Assembly (NCBI GenBank): GCA_039881145.1 | Contig: JAYKKI010000037.1 | Span: 12,273,501 to 12,337,500 of the forward strand | Length of the DNA stretch: 64,000 bases | Origin: Druceiella hillmani | Lineage: Eukaryota; Arthropoda; Insecta; Lepidoptera; Hepialidae | Reading direction: 5' to 3' | In this document: one piece after another, positions 24,690-34,434 of the stretch | How the letters are laid out: each line of letters begins with the position of its first letter | Numbering within the stretch: the stretch's first letter is position 1 | The notes under the pieces: model-generated | What the model was told of the DNA's origin: nothing | The model's database searches: none | The model's input: the letters and a program-made list of their open reading frames with translations, nothing else | Made by a program: the position numbers and the translations under genes

Positions 24690-25510
24690 AATATTTAGAT
24701 TTAGGTTCTAAGTTAAAAGGACTTTTGGTTCTAATAAGGTTGAGTCAGTTTGTACTATGTATAAAATGGTCGGCTTAATCCGACCATCAGATCTGAGATC
24801 CGGATTGACAATACATTTTTTGATTAACTCATATTCACGATAAAGATCATAGTTTCGTCCACCTTGAAATTAACAGTCATCTTGTGACGCTGTATGAAAA
24901 TTATACACGTACGTCTTATCTGTGTAATTTAATCGAACTTACACTTGTTTTTCTAGATGCTTTTCTGTTTTCACATTTTTAATTGCCTTGTGTCAGGTGT
25001 TTATCAATTTTATGCTTCTCACGTTTCTTTTGGATTGGTAATATCATATATATTCGCTATGTTGGGAACATTCGCAATATTTCTAGGCAACAGAAAGTTA
25101 TAATGAGAAAGTTCTTCAAAGAATGCGGTTGCTTGTCATTATACCTTTGTTTAATAAAGCTATTTTTGGAGGCTGCGGTATGTATATTACACAGATTCTA
25201 AAGGTTGCCTAAAGGTACCTTTGTAATATGAAAAATTACGCCTAGGTGAATATACCGAAAGAAACAAGGTAACATTTAAATATGGTTAACTATTTTAAAA
25301 GTTATTTCTTTAAATGAAAAAATATTTTGTTTTTCTCCTTTAGGGTGAATAATTTTTAATATAAATATATTGTGTTCTTCCATAGTATTAGGTATAGTTT
25401 GGTAGAAACGTTTATTTATAATGTCGTTATTGCAAAAACCATCATTATTGTGTGAAATCCATTATTACTTATAAACAGTAAACCCTGTGTAATTGTGTAG
25501 CTTTATTAAA
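24690..25510. other. Diverged part of copy A
   Basis: Aligns loosely with 36080-36780 of copy B (for example CACGTTTCTTTTGGAT against CACGTTTCTTTTGATT). No gene recognised. Confidence 0.4.
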
Positions 25511-25512
25511 CA

Positions 25513-25712
25513 CTAAGTCTTCCTACGACTTCGTTCGTGTGAAAATCGGAATAAAAAAGTAATTGCAATTTTTTTTTCTTTCGTATGTTGCTGTATACAC
25601 ACACTATAACCACACCAAATTTCAGTAAATTTTACTATTATCCGTTCAGGAAATTTTGTGTGATTGACAATCAAATTAACAAACAGACATACAGATAAAA
25701 ATACGAAAAACA
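25513..25712 (+). repeat. Retroposon fragment
   Basis: Begins CCTACGACTTCGTTCGTGTG and ends with CACCAAATTTCAGTAAAT, TATCCGTTCAGGAAATTTTG and AACAAACAGACATACAGA. This is the usual 3' text of dispersed lepidopteran retroposons ('CCAAATTTCA..AAATCCGTTCAG..... AACAAACATACAxACA'). Absent from copy B. Confidence 0.6.
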
Positions 25713-26306
25713 AGTTTTCTGGCTGCCATTATCATTCTTTACGCTAATCAATCAATTTTTTTAAAAATATTTTCCATGTACAGAATTCACTCTGTAGCAA
25801 TTTTATTATATGTATATATAATATAGATTATGTGACATTTAGGGTAAGCCGGCACTGCGATATTTGGTTGCTCAATTTTTTTTGACAGAATGGAATTGAC
25901 TCTAGTGAATTAGTAGTTTTAGGTGGGATAAAGTTTATGATGAATAGTTTGTGCTTTATTAAGAACGTTCAGAATTTCAATGTTTCTGGTTTTTTGAGAG
26001 ACTCTTAAACATATGTATGTACATTTCACAAAATATGTACATTCACAAGTATGTACATTTCACAAAACGATTCGTCCTCATCATAGTTTTTCTTCTGCAA
26101 TAATTCATCATCGGTGTTTTTATATATAATTTTAGTTTTTTTTTATTCATGCTCGCTTATATTCTATTTGCAACTCTTCTATGTCAATGTTTTCATCGGA
26201 TTGTTCAGTAAGGTCTTCAGCATCATTGTTAGTGCTTTCTGCTTTTTTTTAGATTTAAAGTTATTTCTCGTAATTATTTTTGATATGATAAAATTGAAAG
26301 CGCCCT

Positions 26307-26329
26307 TATATATATATATATATATATAT
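26307..26329. repeat. (TA)n microsatellite
   Basis: About 11 TA units. A little upstream, at 26010-26070, GTATGTACATTTCACAAAA is directly repeated. Confidence 0.95.
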
Positions 26330-26489
26330 CAACTGCTAGTTCATTAAAGTATGTACCTTTTACATTTTTTTTCATTTATTCTGGACTTCACCTCCTGCGG
26401 AAGAAAATAAAACATTACTATTAACTATTTTAATTTAAGTAGTTACATTTGAAATTACTGGTATTATTATTTTCTTTTCATGATTATTG

Positions 26490-27414
26490 CAGGTATTTGA
26501 CATCGGGAAATAGTTACAATTCGTTAAATTACGAATATCTAATCAGAGTCACTTTAATAAGAGAAATTGTAGAAGATACGTGTGAAAAACTATGGGCATA
26601 TTTACAAGCTTTATATATGCCATAACCGATGAAAGGACTTGGTACTATTCAATTAAATTTTTCTATAAAATAGTCTATTTTTCGATTGTGATTTGATGGA
26701 TGGAAAACATATCAAATGCGAAAAGCCCACAAACGCAGATCACGAATTTTATAATTCCAAACAATACAATTCCTTAATTTTGATGGTGGTTGTTGACGTG
26801 AATCATCATTTGAAAGAAAATGGTTGAGTTACCACTTTTTACGGATGTAGTAATGACTCGACTATTTTCAATTAATCTATATTTGGAAAGAAACTAATGT
26901 AGTCAATTAAGTCTTCCACCACGAAATTGCTTACCTAAAGATGAAAATGGAAGAAAGACGCCTTATATCTTTGTTAGAGATAAAGCATTCTTTCTCTCGA
27001 ATTACATAATGTGACCCTACCTCAGAAGAAACATATTTATAACTTGGGGAGTTTTTAATTACAGACCTACATTAGCTAGAAATATAGTAATAAATATAGA
27101 AATATGACAATAAATGGAAAATGTTACACTGAGCTTTAGATGTGAAACTTACTACTTGTGACCAAGTTATAAGAGCTCGTTGCATTTTACATAATTACGT
27201 TCGTAAATATGAGATTCAATTTAAAGACAATTTGTACGGGACTGAATTACAAAGTTTGCGCCCTACTCTTATGAGATCTAGAATGCCCAGCGTTGAAATC
27301 AGACAATATTTCGCAAAATATTTTGATTCGTCGAACGCTCCGTTTCATGGCGGTATGAAAAAATATAAATACCCATCTATCCTAAACACGGATCATAAAA
27401 ATTGCAATTATTAA
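26490..27414 (+). pseudogene. Harbinger (PIF) nuclease relic
   Basis: Several frames together read as a DDE_Tnp_4 nuclease of Harbinger/PIF elements. First comes the region TSGNSYNSLNYEYLIRVT. The first catalytic Asp is in DGKHIKCEKPTNADHEFYNS (D codon 26699-26701). The second is in SLILMVVVDVNHHL (D codon 26795-26797). Then LPPRNCLPKDENGRKTPYIF follows. The C-terminal part, open at 27142-27414, contains VIRARCILHNYVRKYE and PSVEIRQYFAKYF, the conserved 'CxLHN' and 'R..F..YF' motifs. Stops and frameshifts lie between the blocks. The Myb-like partner gene of intact Harbingers was not found. Copy B lacks this insertion. Confidence 0.75.
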
Positions 27415-27924
27415 TAAAATTTGTCGAATCAACAAATAATTAAATATGTAAAGTACATAACTTTTTAAAAAGTCATTATAGACCTGCCAAAGAAAATATA
27501 TTTCCTGAAATTTGTCACACAGTGGAGGACTCCCGTGCATGAGCTTTATTAACTGTTTAATGTTACTATTTTCTGGCTCTGCCACTACCAAACTGCAATG
27601 CAGGAACGAAAAGCAAAATTACTCCCTTTCAATAGCAGTACGCGACTGATCGGCAATGCGCCCTTCCGCGCGATTTTTTACGAGATGTGGCGAGCATTTA
27701 TTAACTTCATATTGCACAAAACATTCGCGCGGAAGTACATTAGCACCGTATTGCTTCCAATTTATATTAGACTTCAGATGTTTTTTCCGCAAGAATTTTA
27801 AATCGCCAGTGCGTAACATGATTCCATATACTTCAGAATGACGATAAAAATATCATGCGATTTTTTTGCAGTTCGGCTAACCCTTAATTCTAACAAAAAA
27901 AAATATTGTAAAAAACACGGCGTG
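27415..27924. other. Rest of the copy-A insertion
   Basis: Lies between the Harbinger relic and the point where homology to copy B resumes (about 27925). It contains a GC-richer patch (GCGCCCTTCCGCGCGATTT, 27659-27680) crossed by short ORFs on both strands with no recognisable product. It may be the 3' part of the same element. Confidence 0.35.
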
Positions 27925-28193
27925 TGTAGTATCGACAACAGTTTTAACACTTGTGAATTTTATACTTTTTGATTTTAAATATTAAATATGTTTTAAAATT
28001 CTGGTATTTTCTAAATATGTAAATAAATATACAACATTTTTAACCAATATTGAATCAAAGTTTTATATAATCTGGAAATATTGCTGCCATATTTATCTGT
28101 TTATATCATACATTTTAGTAATTAACGAAAGTATTATAGTTTTAAGTATTTTAAATACCATTTACATTGATTAATTTAAACGTTATTTCAGTT

Positions 28194-28296
28194 AGTTAAA
28201 TCCGACAAACTTTTCCATTCACATATTTTACAAATTTACTCCTTTCAGTATTAAATTTGTAAAATATGTGAATGGAAAAGTTTGTCGGATTTAACT
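28194..28296. repeat. Perfect 45-bp hairpin (13-nt loop)
   Basis: Arms 28194-28238 and 28252-28296 are exact reverse complements (start AGTTAAATCCGACAAACTTT). An RNA from either strand would form an uninterrupted 45-bp stem. Copy B has no such hairpin at this place. Confidence 0.95.
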
Positions 28297-28302
28297 AAGT
28301 AT

Positions 28303-28634
28303 AACTAAAATAGTTTTAAAATACGGGGAGAATTATTGTTTATATGACACTTCACCCGATTTGGGAAAGGAAATAATATTTTCGAGATTTAGATACTCGA
28401 ACTGAGTGCGAGCAAGTAACTAACAAAACTACGTCAAATTTTAAGTTTACAACGTCTATAATTTGAAAAAAAAATAGCAGTGACATACAGATAGGTAGTC
28501 CGATAGACAATTAAAATGAAAATAAAATATACCAAAACGTATCTAAATCTCGAAAATGTTATTTCCTTTCCCAAATTGGGTGAAGTGTCATATAAACAAT
28601 AATTCTCCCCGTATTTTAAAACTATTTTAGTTTT
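28303..28634. repeat. Second, larger inverted repeat (~95-bp arms)
   Basis: Arms 28303-28399 and 28540-28634 pair with few mismatches (GGGGAGAATTATTGTTTATA; TTTGGGAAAGGAAATAA). They enclose about 140 bp. Copy B carries one arm and the central part at about 37570-37770, but the centre (GTTACTTG..CGCACTCAGTT text) is inverted relative to A. So A has had an inverted duplication plus inversion of the centre. Confidence 0.85.
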
Positions 28635-29357
28635 CAATTTGGCTTGAATAAGTTTTAAATATTAGCAAATCACCCAATTATATCTATCAGAACTTATCTT
28701 CGACCTCAGTACACCAAGTAATACAAACTTATTTATCGTAATTATTAAATAGATAACAGCTGAAGTCTTACAGTAAAAATAAAATGCCTGCTTGGTATTC
28801 ATAGTCCCCAAGAATTAAAAATAAAATCAGCGAAATATTTGACAAGACTCTAGTCGCCATAAATAATCGTGGATCATATTAAATTATCTTTAGTGAAATG
28901 TAAAATTAAGTTAGTTAACTAATTATCCATGACATGGAACATTTAGTGCGAAAATACGACTTGCACTTCATCGACTTTTATATAGTAATATTTGATCGAT
29001 TTTCGAGTTACTAAACTCGTTAATAAATATAAACTTTTCAATTATTTAACAAAAACTCTCCTTATTATCTACGTTCACTACAAAGTAGTAATTAAATTAG
29101 TGCTATATCTCAATATATTTTTGATTTAATTAAAATTAATTGTACTATTGAATAATTCTAGTAGGAAATATTTCTTTTAAGGCAACCAATAAATACGACT
29201 ATAATTGGTGATTTGTTAGTTTCTCACAGTGAATAAAGTGTGATTTATTTCAGACGATACATAAATTTTATCGTCTAAGTGACTTCACTAATTAATGTTC
29301 GACTCTTTCGCTAACAACGACTGTGATAGGTACATTAAACAGTTAAATGTTTAATCC

Positions 29358-29653
29358 ACACAATATCTCAACTTTCAGCCCCTAACAATAGATAAAACCG
29401 CATCCATTTTGGACAAATGCCATAAAAAAGTAACAATACAAAGTATATCGACAACTTCCAGCAGCCCTAATCGTAACGCGTAATATCTCGGCCGTCATTT
29501 CCGGCCATCGTCCCGTAATAACGGCGCACAAAGAGGAGGCGCGTGGCGTTCCTTGATAAGGGTGGCCGGCGGCACCTCATTTTGAGACACGGTACGCAGG
29601 TGGAAAGTATAACTTATTTTATGAATATTGGGCTATTGGAATTTAGAAAAAAA
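29358..29653. promoter_or_regulatory. Hyperconserved non-coding island, copy A
   Basis: It aligns to 38283-38577 with no gap (constant offset 8925) and only about 20 mismatches by hand count, whereas flanking sequence is strongly diverged. The longest identical run covers about 38 bases around CCGGCCATCGTCCCGTAATA. It is much more GC-rich than its surroundings. All forward frames contain stops and mismatches show no third-position pattern. It holds words resembling known sites: CCATAAAA (posterior Hox-like), AACAATAC (Sox-like), CTTGATAAGG (GATA-like). Enhancer, insulator or non-coding RNA are all possible; none is shown. Confidence 0.6.
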
Positions 29654-29737
29654 AATATTTGTGACGACATGACAATAGGCGGATATTGTGTACACGTGAG
29701 GGAGGCGAAACTCTTCGCATAACTTTAGTGACCTTAA

Positions 29738-30381
29738 GATAGTTGTCGTGTAAAACGCGTTGTCGACAAAATTCGGTGAATTTTTTATATTTTATTTAAC
29801 TATAAATATTTAACTTATTTTAAAATTTAAAAATATCTTACTTGTTATAATACTTGTTTTGGTAAAAATCGTCAAAAATTGTACGATTAACATTACAGAA
29901 AAAGTAATTATTTCACCAGACTTAATTTTATTTAAAAAACCCGTCTAGTGATTTATCTAAAAAATTAAGTCAATGTAAAATGATATTATGTCAACATTTT
30001 GAAAATATAAAAAAATATTTACCGCTTAATTTTTAAAAATTCGCTTTCAAAAATTGTACAATTAAAATCACAGGAAAAGTACTAATTTCATCACACTTAG
30101 TTTTTTTTCTTTAAAACGTCGAGAGATTTGTCTAGAAACCTAAGTCGATATAAAATTATATCATATTAAAATTAAAAAAAAATTGTTTATCGCTTAGTTT
30201 TAGTGAAAATTGCTCTCAAAAATTATACAATTAACATTACAGGAAAAGCAATATAAACCGCAAAAATTATTTTCAAAAGGTTGAAATGACGTTACAATAA
30301 CAGTTCTGAAAATTAAAACCAATAATTTTGAATAAAAAATTTTATAATAATTTTTGGATCTTACTGTCACACGACAACTAC
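29738..30381. mobile_element. TTAA-flanked non-autonomous element
   Basis: 644 bp flanked by TTAA on both sides (29734-29737 and 30382-30385) with inverted ends GATAGTTGTCGTGT and, from the right, GTAGTTGTCGTGTGAC. TTAA duplication is the signature of piggyBac-type insertion. Copy B has a single TTAA and no insert at the matching place (GACCTTAATGTATAATTTTC, about 38660), a clean empty site. Inside are about 2.3 copies of a ~172-bp tandem repeat, starts near 29873, 30048 and 30217. No transposase is encoded. Confidence 0.8.
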
Positions 30382-30539
30382 TTAATGTGTAATTTTCTTT
30401 ACTTAAAGTTTATTTAGATATCGTCACGATAATACGTAACGGATATAATGTGACAGTGTGGGGATGGCGCACAATACGCTTCAGCCGAACTTTGTGTACA
30501 TCGTTTATGCCGAATTAACGCAAGATATTTTTATAAGTA

Positions 30540-31451
30540 GCGGTTGTTTTTTTTGAGGTATACAATTTTAAAGTGAAAAAAAAAACAAATAAAAATCATG
30601 TAATGCCATAATATTGGCTTTAGTAAAAAGGTAGTTATATGTCATTTGCATTTAAATACGATTTCAGGCATATGGGCGCCACGGCTGGCTCGAATGGAGT
30701 GCAATCTGGAAGTTCAATTCTCGACCACTTTTTCGATCGTTTGGAGTCATATATTGTCAATAACGCAAATTTTGTCTTCCAAGTGATTCAACGCCTGTCG
30801 TTTATCGGCATAAACTAGCGACTTTATATATTTTCACAGAAAATAATCCATACGTATGATATCACGTGATCGTGGAGACCAATTTCCAGGGGCATTACGC
30901 AAAATTATGCGCTCATCGAATATTTCATGTAATAAATTTATTGCGTCGCGTGCTGTATGGTACTTTGCACCATCTTCTCGAAACCAAAGTCCTTCAAAAT
31001 TAATGTCATTCAATTGAGGGGAAAATCAGTAATAATGGATCTAAGACGCTTTCCATCGACTGTAAACTTCTCGCCGGCCTCATCTTTGAAGAAATACGGG
31101 TCAATCATTTCAGCAGTCCAGGAACCGTGACTTTTGTGGATAAAACGACGTCTCATTAATAGTCATGGATTTTTTCTCTCCAAATCCGGCAATTTCGTTA
31201 CTAACGTAGCCATTCAATCAAAAATGGACTTCATCGCTGAACAATTTATCGAAAGAAAAAGTGATTGAGAATTGAACTTCCAGATTGCGCTCTATCAGAG
31301 CCAGCCGGGGTGCCCATATACCTAAAATTGTACTGAAGCATAAATGGCATATAATTATCTTTTCAAATAAAGCTAAATACCATGGCCATTATTATGATTT
31401 TATCGGTTTATTTTGTCATTTTAAAGTCGTATACCTCCAAAAAACACCAGT
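30540..31451 (-). mobile_element. Foldback mariner-like element
   Basis: 912 bp between TA dinucleotides at 30538-30539 and 31452-31453. The ends are inverted arms of about 190 bp (30540-30740 and 31257-31451; tips of the type GGTGTTTTTTGGAGGTATAC). Both arms encode the same C-terminal end of an insect mariner-like transposase, facing outwards. The middle carries most of the transposase catalytic region on the minus strand. The N-terminal part appears to have been replaced by an inverted copy of the 3' end. Copy B has the empty site near 38835-38850. Confidence 0.75.
30660..31265 (-). pseudogene. Mariner-like transposase, decayed
   Basis: Blocks readable on the minus strand in order: KLFSDEVHF and LNGYVSNEIAG, PYFFKDEAGEKFTVDGKRL, a degraded equivalent of 'QQDGA..HTAR' reading HTARDAINLLHEIFDE and then IILRNAPGNW, and KRQALNHLEDKICVIDNI. 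It ends HSIRASRGAHMPEIVFK. This order is that of a widespread insect mariner/IS630-type transposase ('FSDEAHF..NGYVN', 'PYFFKD', 'NWPPRS.DLTPLD', 'R.SRGGHM.EIIF'). Many stops and frameshifts, so it is inactive. Confidence 0.75.
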
Positions 31452-31654
31452 TAAAATTTATTTTATTATAAATTATATATAATATTTTCAAATACATTAA
31501 AGAGAAACGCAATTGGATACTGGAAACCGTATTGTTAAAGATTGGTAAAATTACATAGGTAACTATATTAATGTAGATTAATTAATTAATATTACATTGC
31601 ATATATCAAAATTTCACTAGTAATATTCGGAACTCTAGGTATAATTTTCTGTTT

Positions 31655-31795
31655 AGGGTTTTGTGCCTCAAAATAAAAAAGTAATCCTTACAAAAACATA
31701 ATTCTAACGCACAGACACAGACCTTTTTCTAAAAAAACTGTTCGATATCAAAAAAATGAAATTAGCTACAGCAATGGGATAATCGACCTGCTATT
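31655..31795 (+). repeat. AGGGTTCCGTACC-type repeat in copy A
   Basis: Starts AGGGTTTTGTGCCTCAAAAT and contains the usual CGCACAGACACAGACC-like stretch. Copy B has its counterpart at 39030, so this insertion predates the duplication. Confidence 0.45.
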
Positions 31796-32744
31796 TTACA
31801 ATTGGAAGCATATTTTTCTATGAGCAATAGACATGGAGAGCTACGTTTGCTTTTGGTCGTGTTATTCCTATTGAAAGTGCGAGTTTTATGTTTTCAAAAA
31901 CGATTATTTTCAGAATTTTAGAGATAGTTATACAGATACTTATGAAAACATCCACGAAAATTGCCGAACTGCTAAAGTTAAAATTACGAAAGATGAGGGT
32001 TCTTGAAGTTTACTACAAAACTATAATGATGACTATTGATCTCATAGTTATAAAAAAAATTACCATATTTTGTCTTAAACCTATGGTATTCGAGGCATAA
32101 CATTTACACTGTGAAAAATAACGTCAATATTTGTAAACATCTTAACAGAAATACTATTTACGCACAAGTTTTAATACAGACTTAAGTGCAGAGACCTCAT
32201 ATTGCAAGTTCTACACGTACTTACCTGGTTGTTTTTATATTAATATGAAGAAGGTTCTATTTACTCTAATGCCACTTCTATTCGTTTGAAAAACTTCGTT
32301 TGCTTCGTTTTGAAATTCAGCAAAGGGCTTTTACAAGTAATTTTATGTTTTTAATAAACCGTTATATAACCATAACATTTTGCTTTCCCTCACATATAAA
32401 ATTAAGGAGATTAATTTATTAGTATACTTTAATATCAACGGATGATTGGATGTGAAATGGTAAGTAAATTTATTAAACTTAATGTAAAATTTCGCCTGAG
32501 AGGCAGACAGACGACCTGGGAAACGAATTGAAATACGTGGACCTCTCTTCTACCTGGCGAAAGAATGAACAATTTAGTCATTAGCTTTAAAAATTATTGA
32601 ATATTAATAACTATTTAAATCTGATCAAAGTAATAACATAACCGCGATTAATAATATAGACACTTGTAGAAACTCGTACATCTCTAGCTGGCTATATAAA
32701 GAGCGCGGCGTTAGTTTTGGCGAGTAAAGAATAAATAAGTGATG

Positions 32745-32895
32745 GAAATATTACGAAGACATCTCAGAGCGCTCTTTCTTCGTGAATTCCGTTTACGGCG
32801 AAAAGTGGAGGTGCGATCTCTTATTTAAGAGTTAATCATTGGTTTCGAAAATTCAAAGAAGGAAATTTTATCTCGACGAGAAACCTCATCCAAGG
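32745..32895 (+). pseudogene. Mariner N-terminal remnant, copy A
   Basis: Reads MEILRRHLRALFLREFRLRR and then, after a frameshift, NHWFRKFKEGNF. This is the 'HLR..LLFEF..G' helix-turn-helix and 'W(F)..FK.G.FD' motif of mariner transposases. Nothing of the catalytic domain follows. A remnant of the same type sits at the matching place in copy B. Confidence 0.5.
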
Positions 32896-33111
32896 AAACT
32901 TTCTACACTAAATTTATAAAAGTTAAAAAGCCCTATTGAAATAAATTCTAGGCTAAGTTTATTACCTGATATTGTTACACTCAAGCTTTCATACTATAAT
33001 AAAAAACTTCATGCTTTGGGAACAAAGTAGACACATTCTATTCCGCTGCTATACGAGCTAATGATTGAGATGGCAGAATTGATATTTACCAACCCAATGT
33101 TTATAAATAAT

Positions 33112-33115
<4 letters not shown>

Positions 33116-33180
<65 letters not shown>
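33116..33180. repeat. (TA)n microsatellite
   Basis: About 32 TA units. Confidence 0.98.
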
Positions 33181-33185
<5 letters not shown>

Positions 33186-33270
33186 TACTAATCTCAATCG
33201 AATTTTCCACCACAACTCTTAATTTAACATTAGCAAAACGTATAATTGAACGTCACATTGCATTTAAATA

Positions 33271-33440
33271 TCAAGATACGGACAAGAAACGTCGACAAGG
33301 CTAGAACATTTGGAAGAGGGTAGGGAAGAGGGTCGCTCTAGAGAATGTTCACACAAAAGTCTTTAAACGAAGATCATCTTCGTCGATAATCGAAAGAGCG
33401 TCTTCGAGACATATATAGGGAGCCTTAGAGACCCGGGGTA
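33271..33440 (+). promoter_or_regulatory. Conserved promoter-like island, copy A
   Basis: Aligns with 41008-41165. Both copies keep TCAAGATACGG, a GAAnnTTC word (GAATGTTC at 33343 here, GAACATTC at 41070 in B), ACACAAAAGTCTTTAAACGA, GTCGATAATCG and ATATATAGGGAG. GAAnnTTC is one dimer of a heat-shock element; ATATATA is a possible TATA box. No transcript or coding region can be tied to it. Confidence 0.35.
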
Positions 33441-33672
33441 TTTTGTGTTATCATTATAGAGATAAGATTTTGCCTAACTAACTATTATGTATTAAAGATT
33501 TTTCATTAACGCTTATCAATAAGGAATTCTATGATGAAATTTTCAACGAGAATTAATCAACGTGTTGAGTTATGTATAGATTTAACAACGACGTCTTCTA
33601 TTATATATTTTCAGTTAAGAACTTAATTGTTTTCAAGGAAAGTTTGGTGTAAAATTATTTCTCACGTCGAAC

Positions 33673-33712
33673 GAGAAATCTGGCAATTTAATTAAGGTTA
33701 ATGTTTCAGAAT
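33673..33712. promoter_or_regulatory. 40-bp identical block, copy A
   Basis: Forty bases from GAGAAATCTGGCAATTTAAT to GGTTAATGTTTCAGAAT are identical to 41425-41464 while the flanks have drifted. It holds two homeodomain-type cores (TTTAATTAAG and GGTTAATG). A binding site is possible but unproven. Confidence 0.4.
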
Positions 33713-34221
33713 TAATGACGAAATAAGATACTAATATTTTATAAAAGTACTTAATCTTTATAAATTTTACAGAGATCTGTGAGTCTTGAAATTTAAATGG
33801 TATTAGAATGAATTTTGATTGCTTGAATTGTTAGTAATTATTTTATTTGTTCATTATTATTAGAATTCCAGTACTACAGGCTTTTAATTATTGTATATTA
33901 GGTAACTTAATTTTGTGACGGGATCTTTCAGGAACGTGTGGAGAAAAACTACTACATTTCAACTATTAATTAATGCAAATCATTCCGGAAACGGTTGTAA
34001 TAGCGCTTTTAGTGCGGTTTGCATGATACATATAAAATTAGGTTTATTAACATATACAATAAAAGCCAACACTACGCAAAGGTAAGAAAAACGAATGAAT
34101 CAAATTAAAACTCTACTGAAGACGTGTGTTTTGGATAGATCTAAAATAGTAGAAAATTTCATATTTTCGTTATAGTTACTTTACTAGACAATTTCATGCA
34201 TTAATGCTCGATTGCAGAACA

Positions 34222-34434
34222 GATTGCGATGCCTACTATAATCGCTTTATTTCTGTCAGCTCGATTGCGATGCCTACTATAATCGCTTTATTTCTGTCAC
34301 ACTTTTTAGTGACGCTTTCTACATTGATGTTAGCCCATGAAGCTGAAAGAGATTTTACTTCAAAATTGGAAACTAGTAAGGATGAATTGTGGCGTAATGT
34401 GGAAAAAGGAATGATAAAAGCGCGTTTGATTTAA
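34222..34434 (+). CDS. Possible small secreted peptide (very weak)
   Basis: From an ATG at 34270 (an identical upstream ATG lies in the direct repeat) the frame reads MPTIIALFLSHFLVTLSTL, a hydrophobic signal-peptide-like start. A short charged tail follows, SKLETSKDELWRNVEKGM, about 55 residues in all. A 37-bp direct repeat (34222 and 34263) duplicates the start. Copy B at about 42060-42210 aligns and keeps VTLT and then KKLEKSKEKLSKGEK, but it has an in-frame stop near the front and a longer middle. No family recognised. It may be chance, or the last exon of a decayed gene. Confidence 0.15.
   Translation, partial: DCDAYYNRFISVSSIAMPTIIALFLSHFLVTLSTLMLAHEAERDFTSKLETSKDELWRNVEKGMIKARLI

Noticed and set aside
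28194..28296. The 45-bp hairpin as a microRNA precursor
   Set aside because: A perfectly paired stem without bulges and absent from the paralogous copy is unlike a conserved microRNA; a recent inverted duplication explains it better.
33343..33350. GAATGTTC as proof of a heat-shock promoter
   Set aside because: A single GAAnnTTC dimer is too common to identify a heat-shock element; kept only as part of a conserved island.
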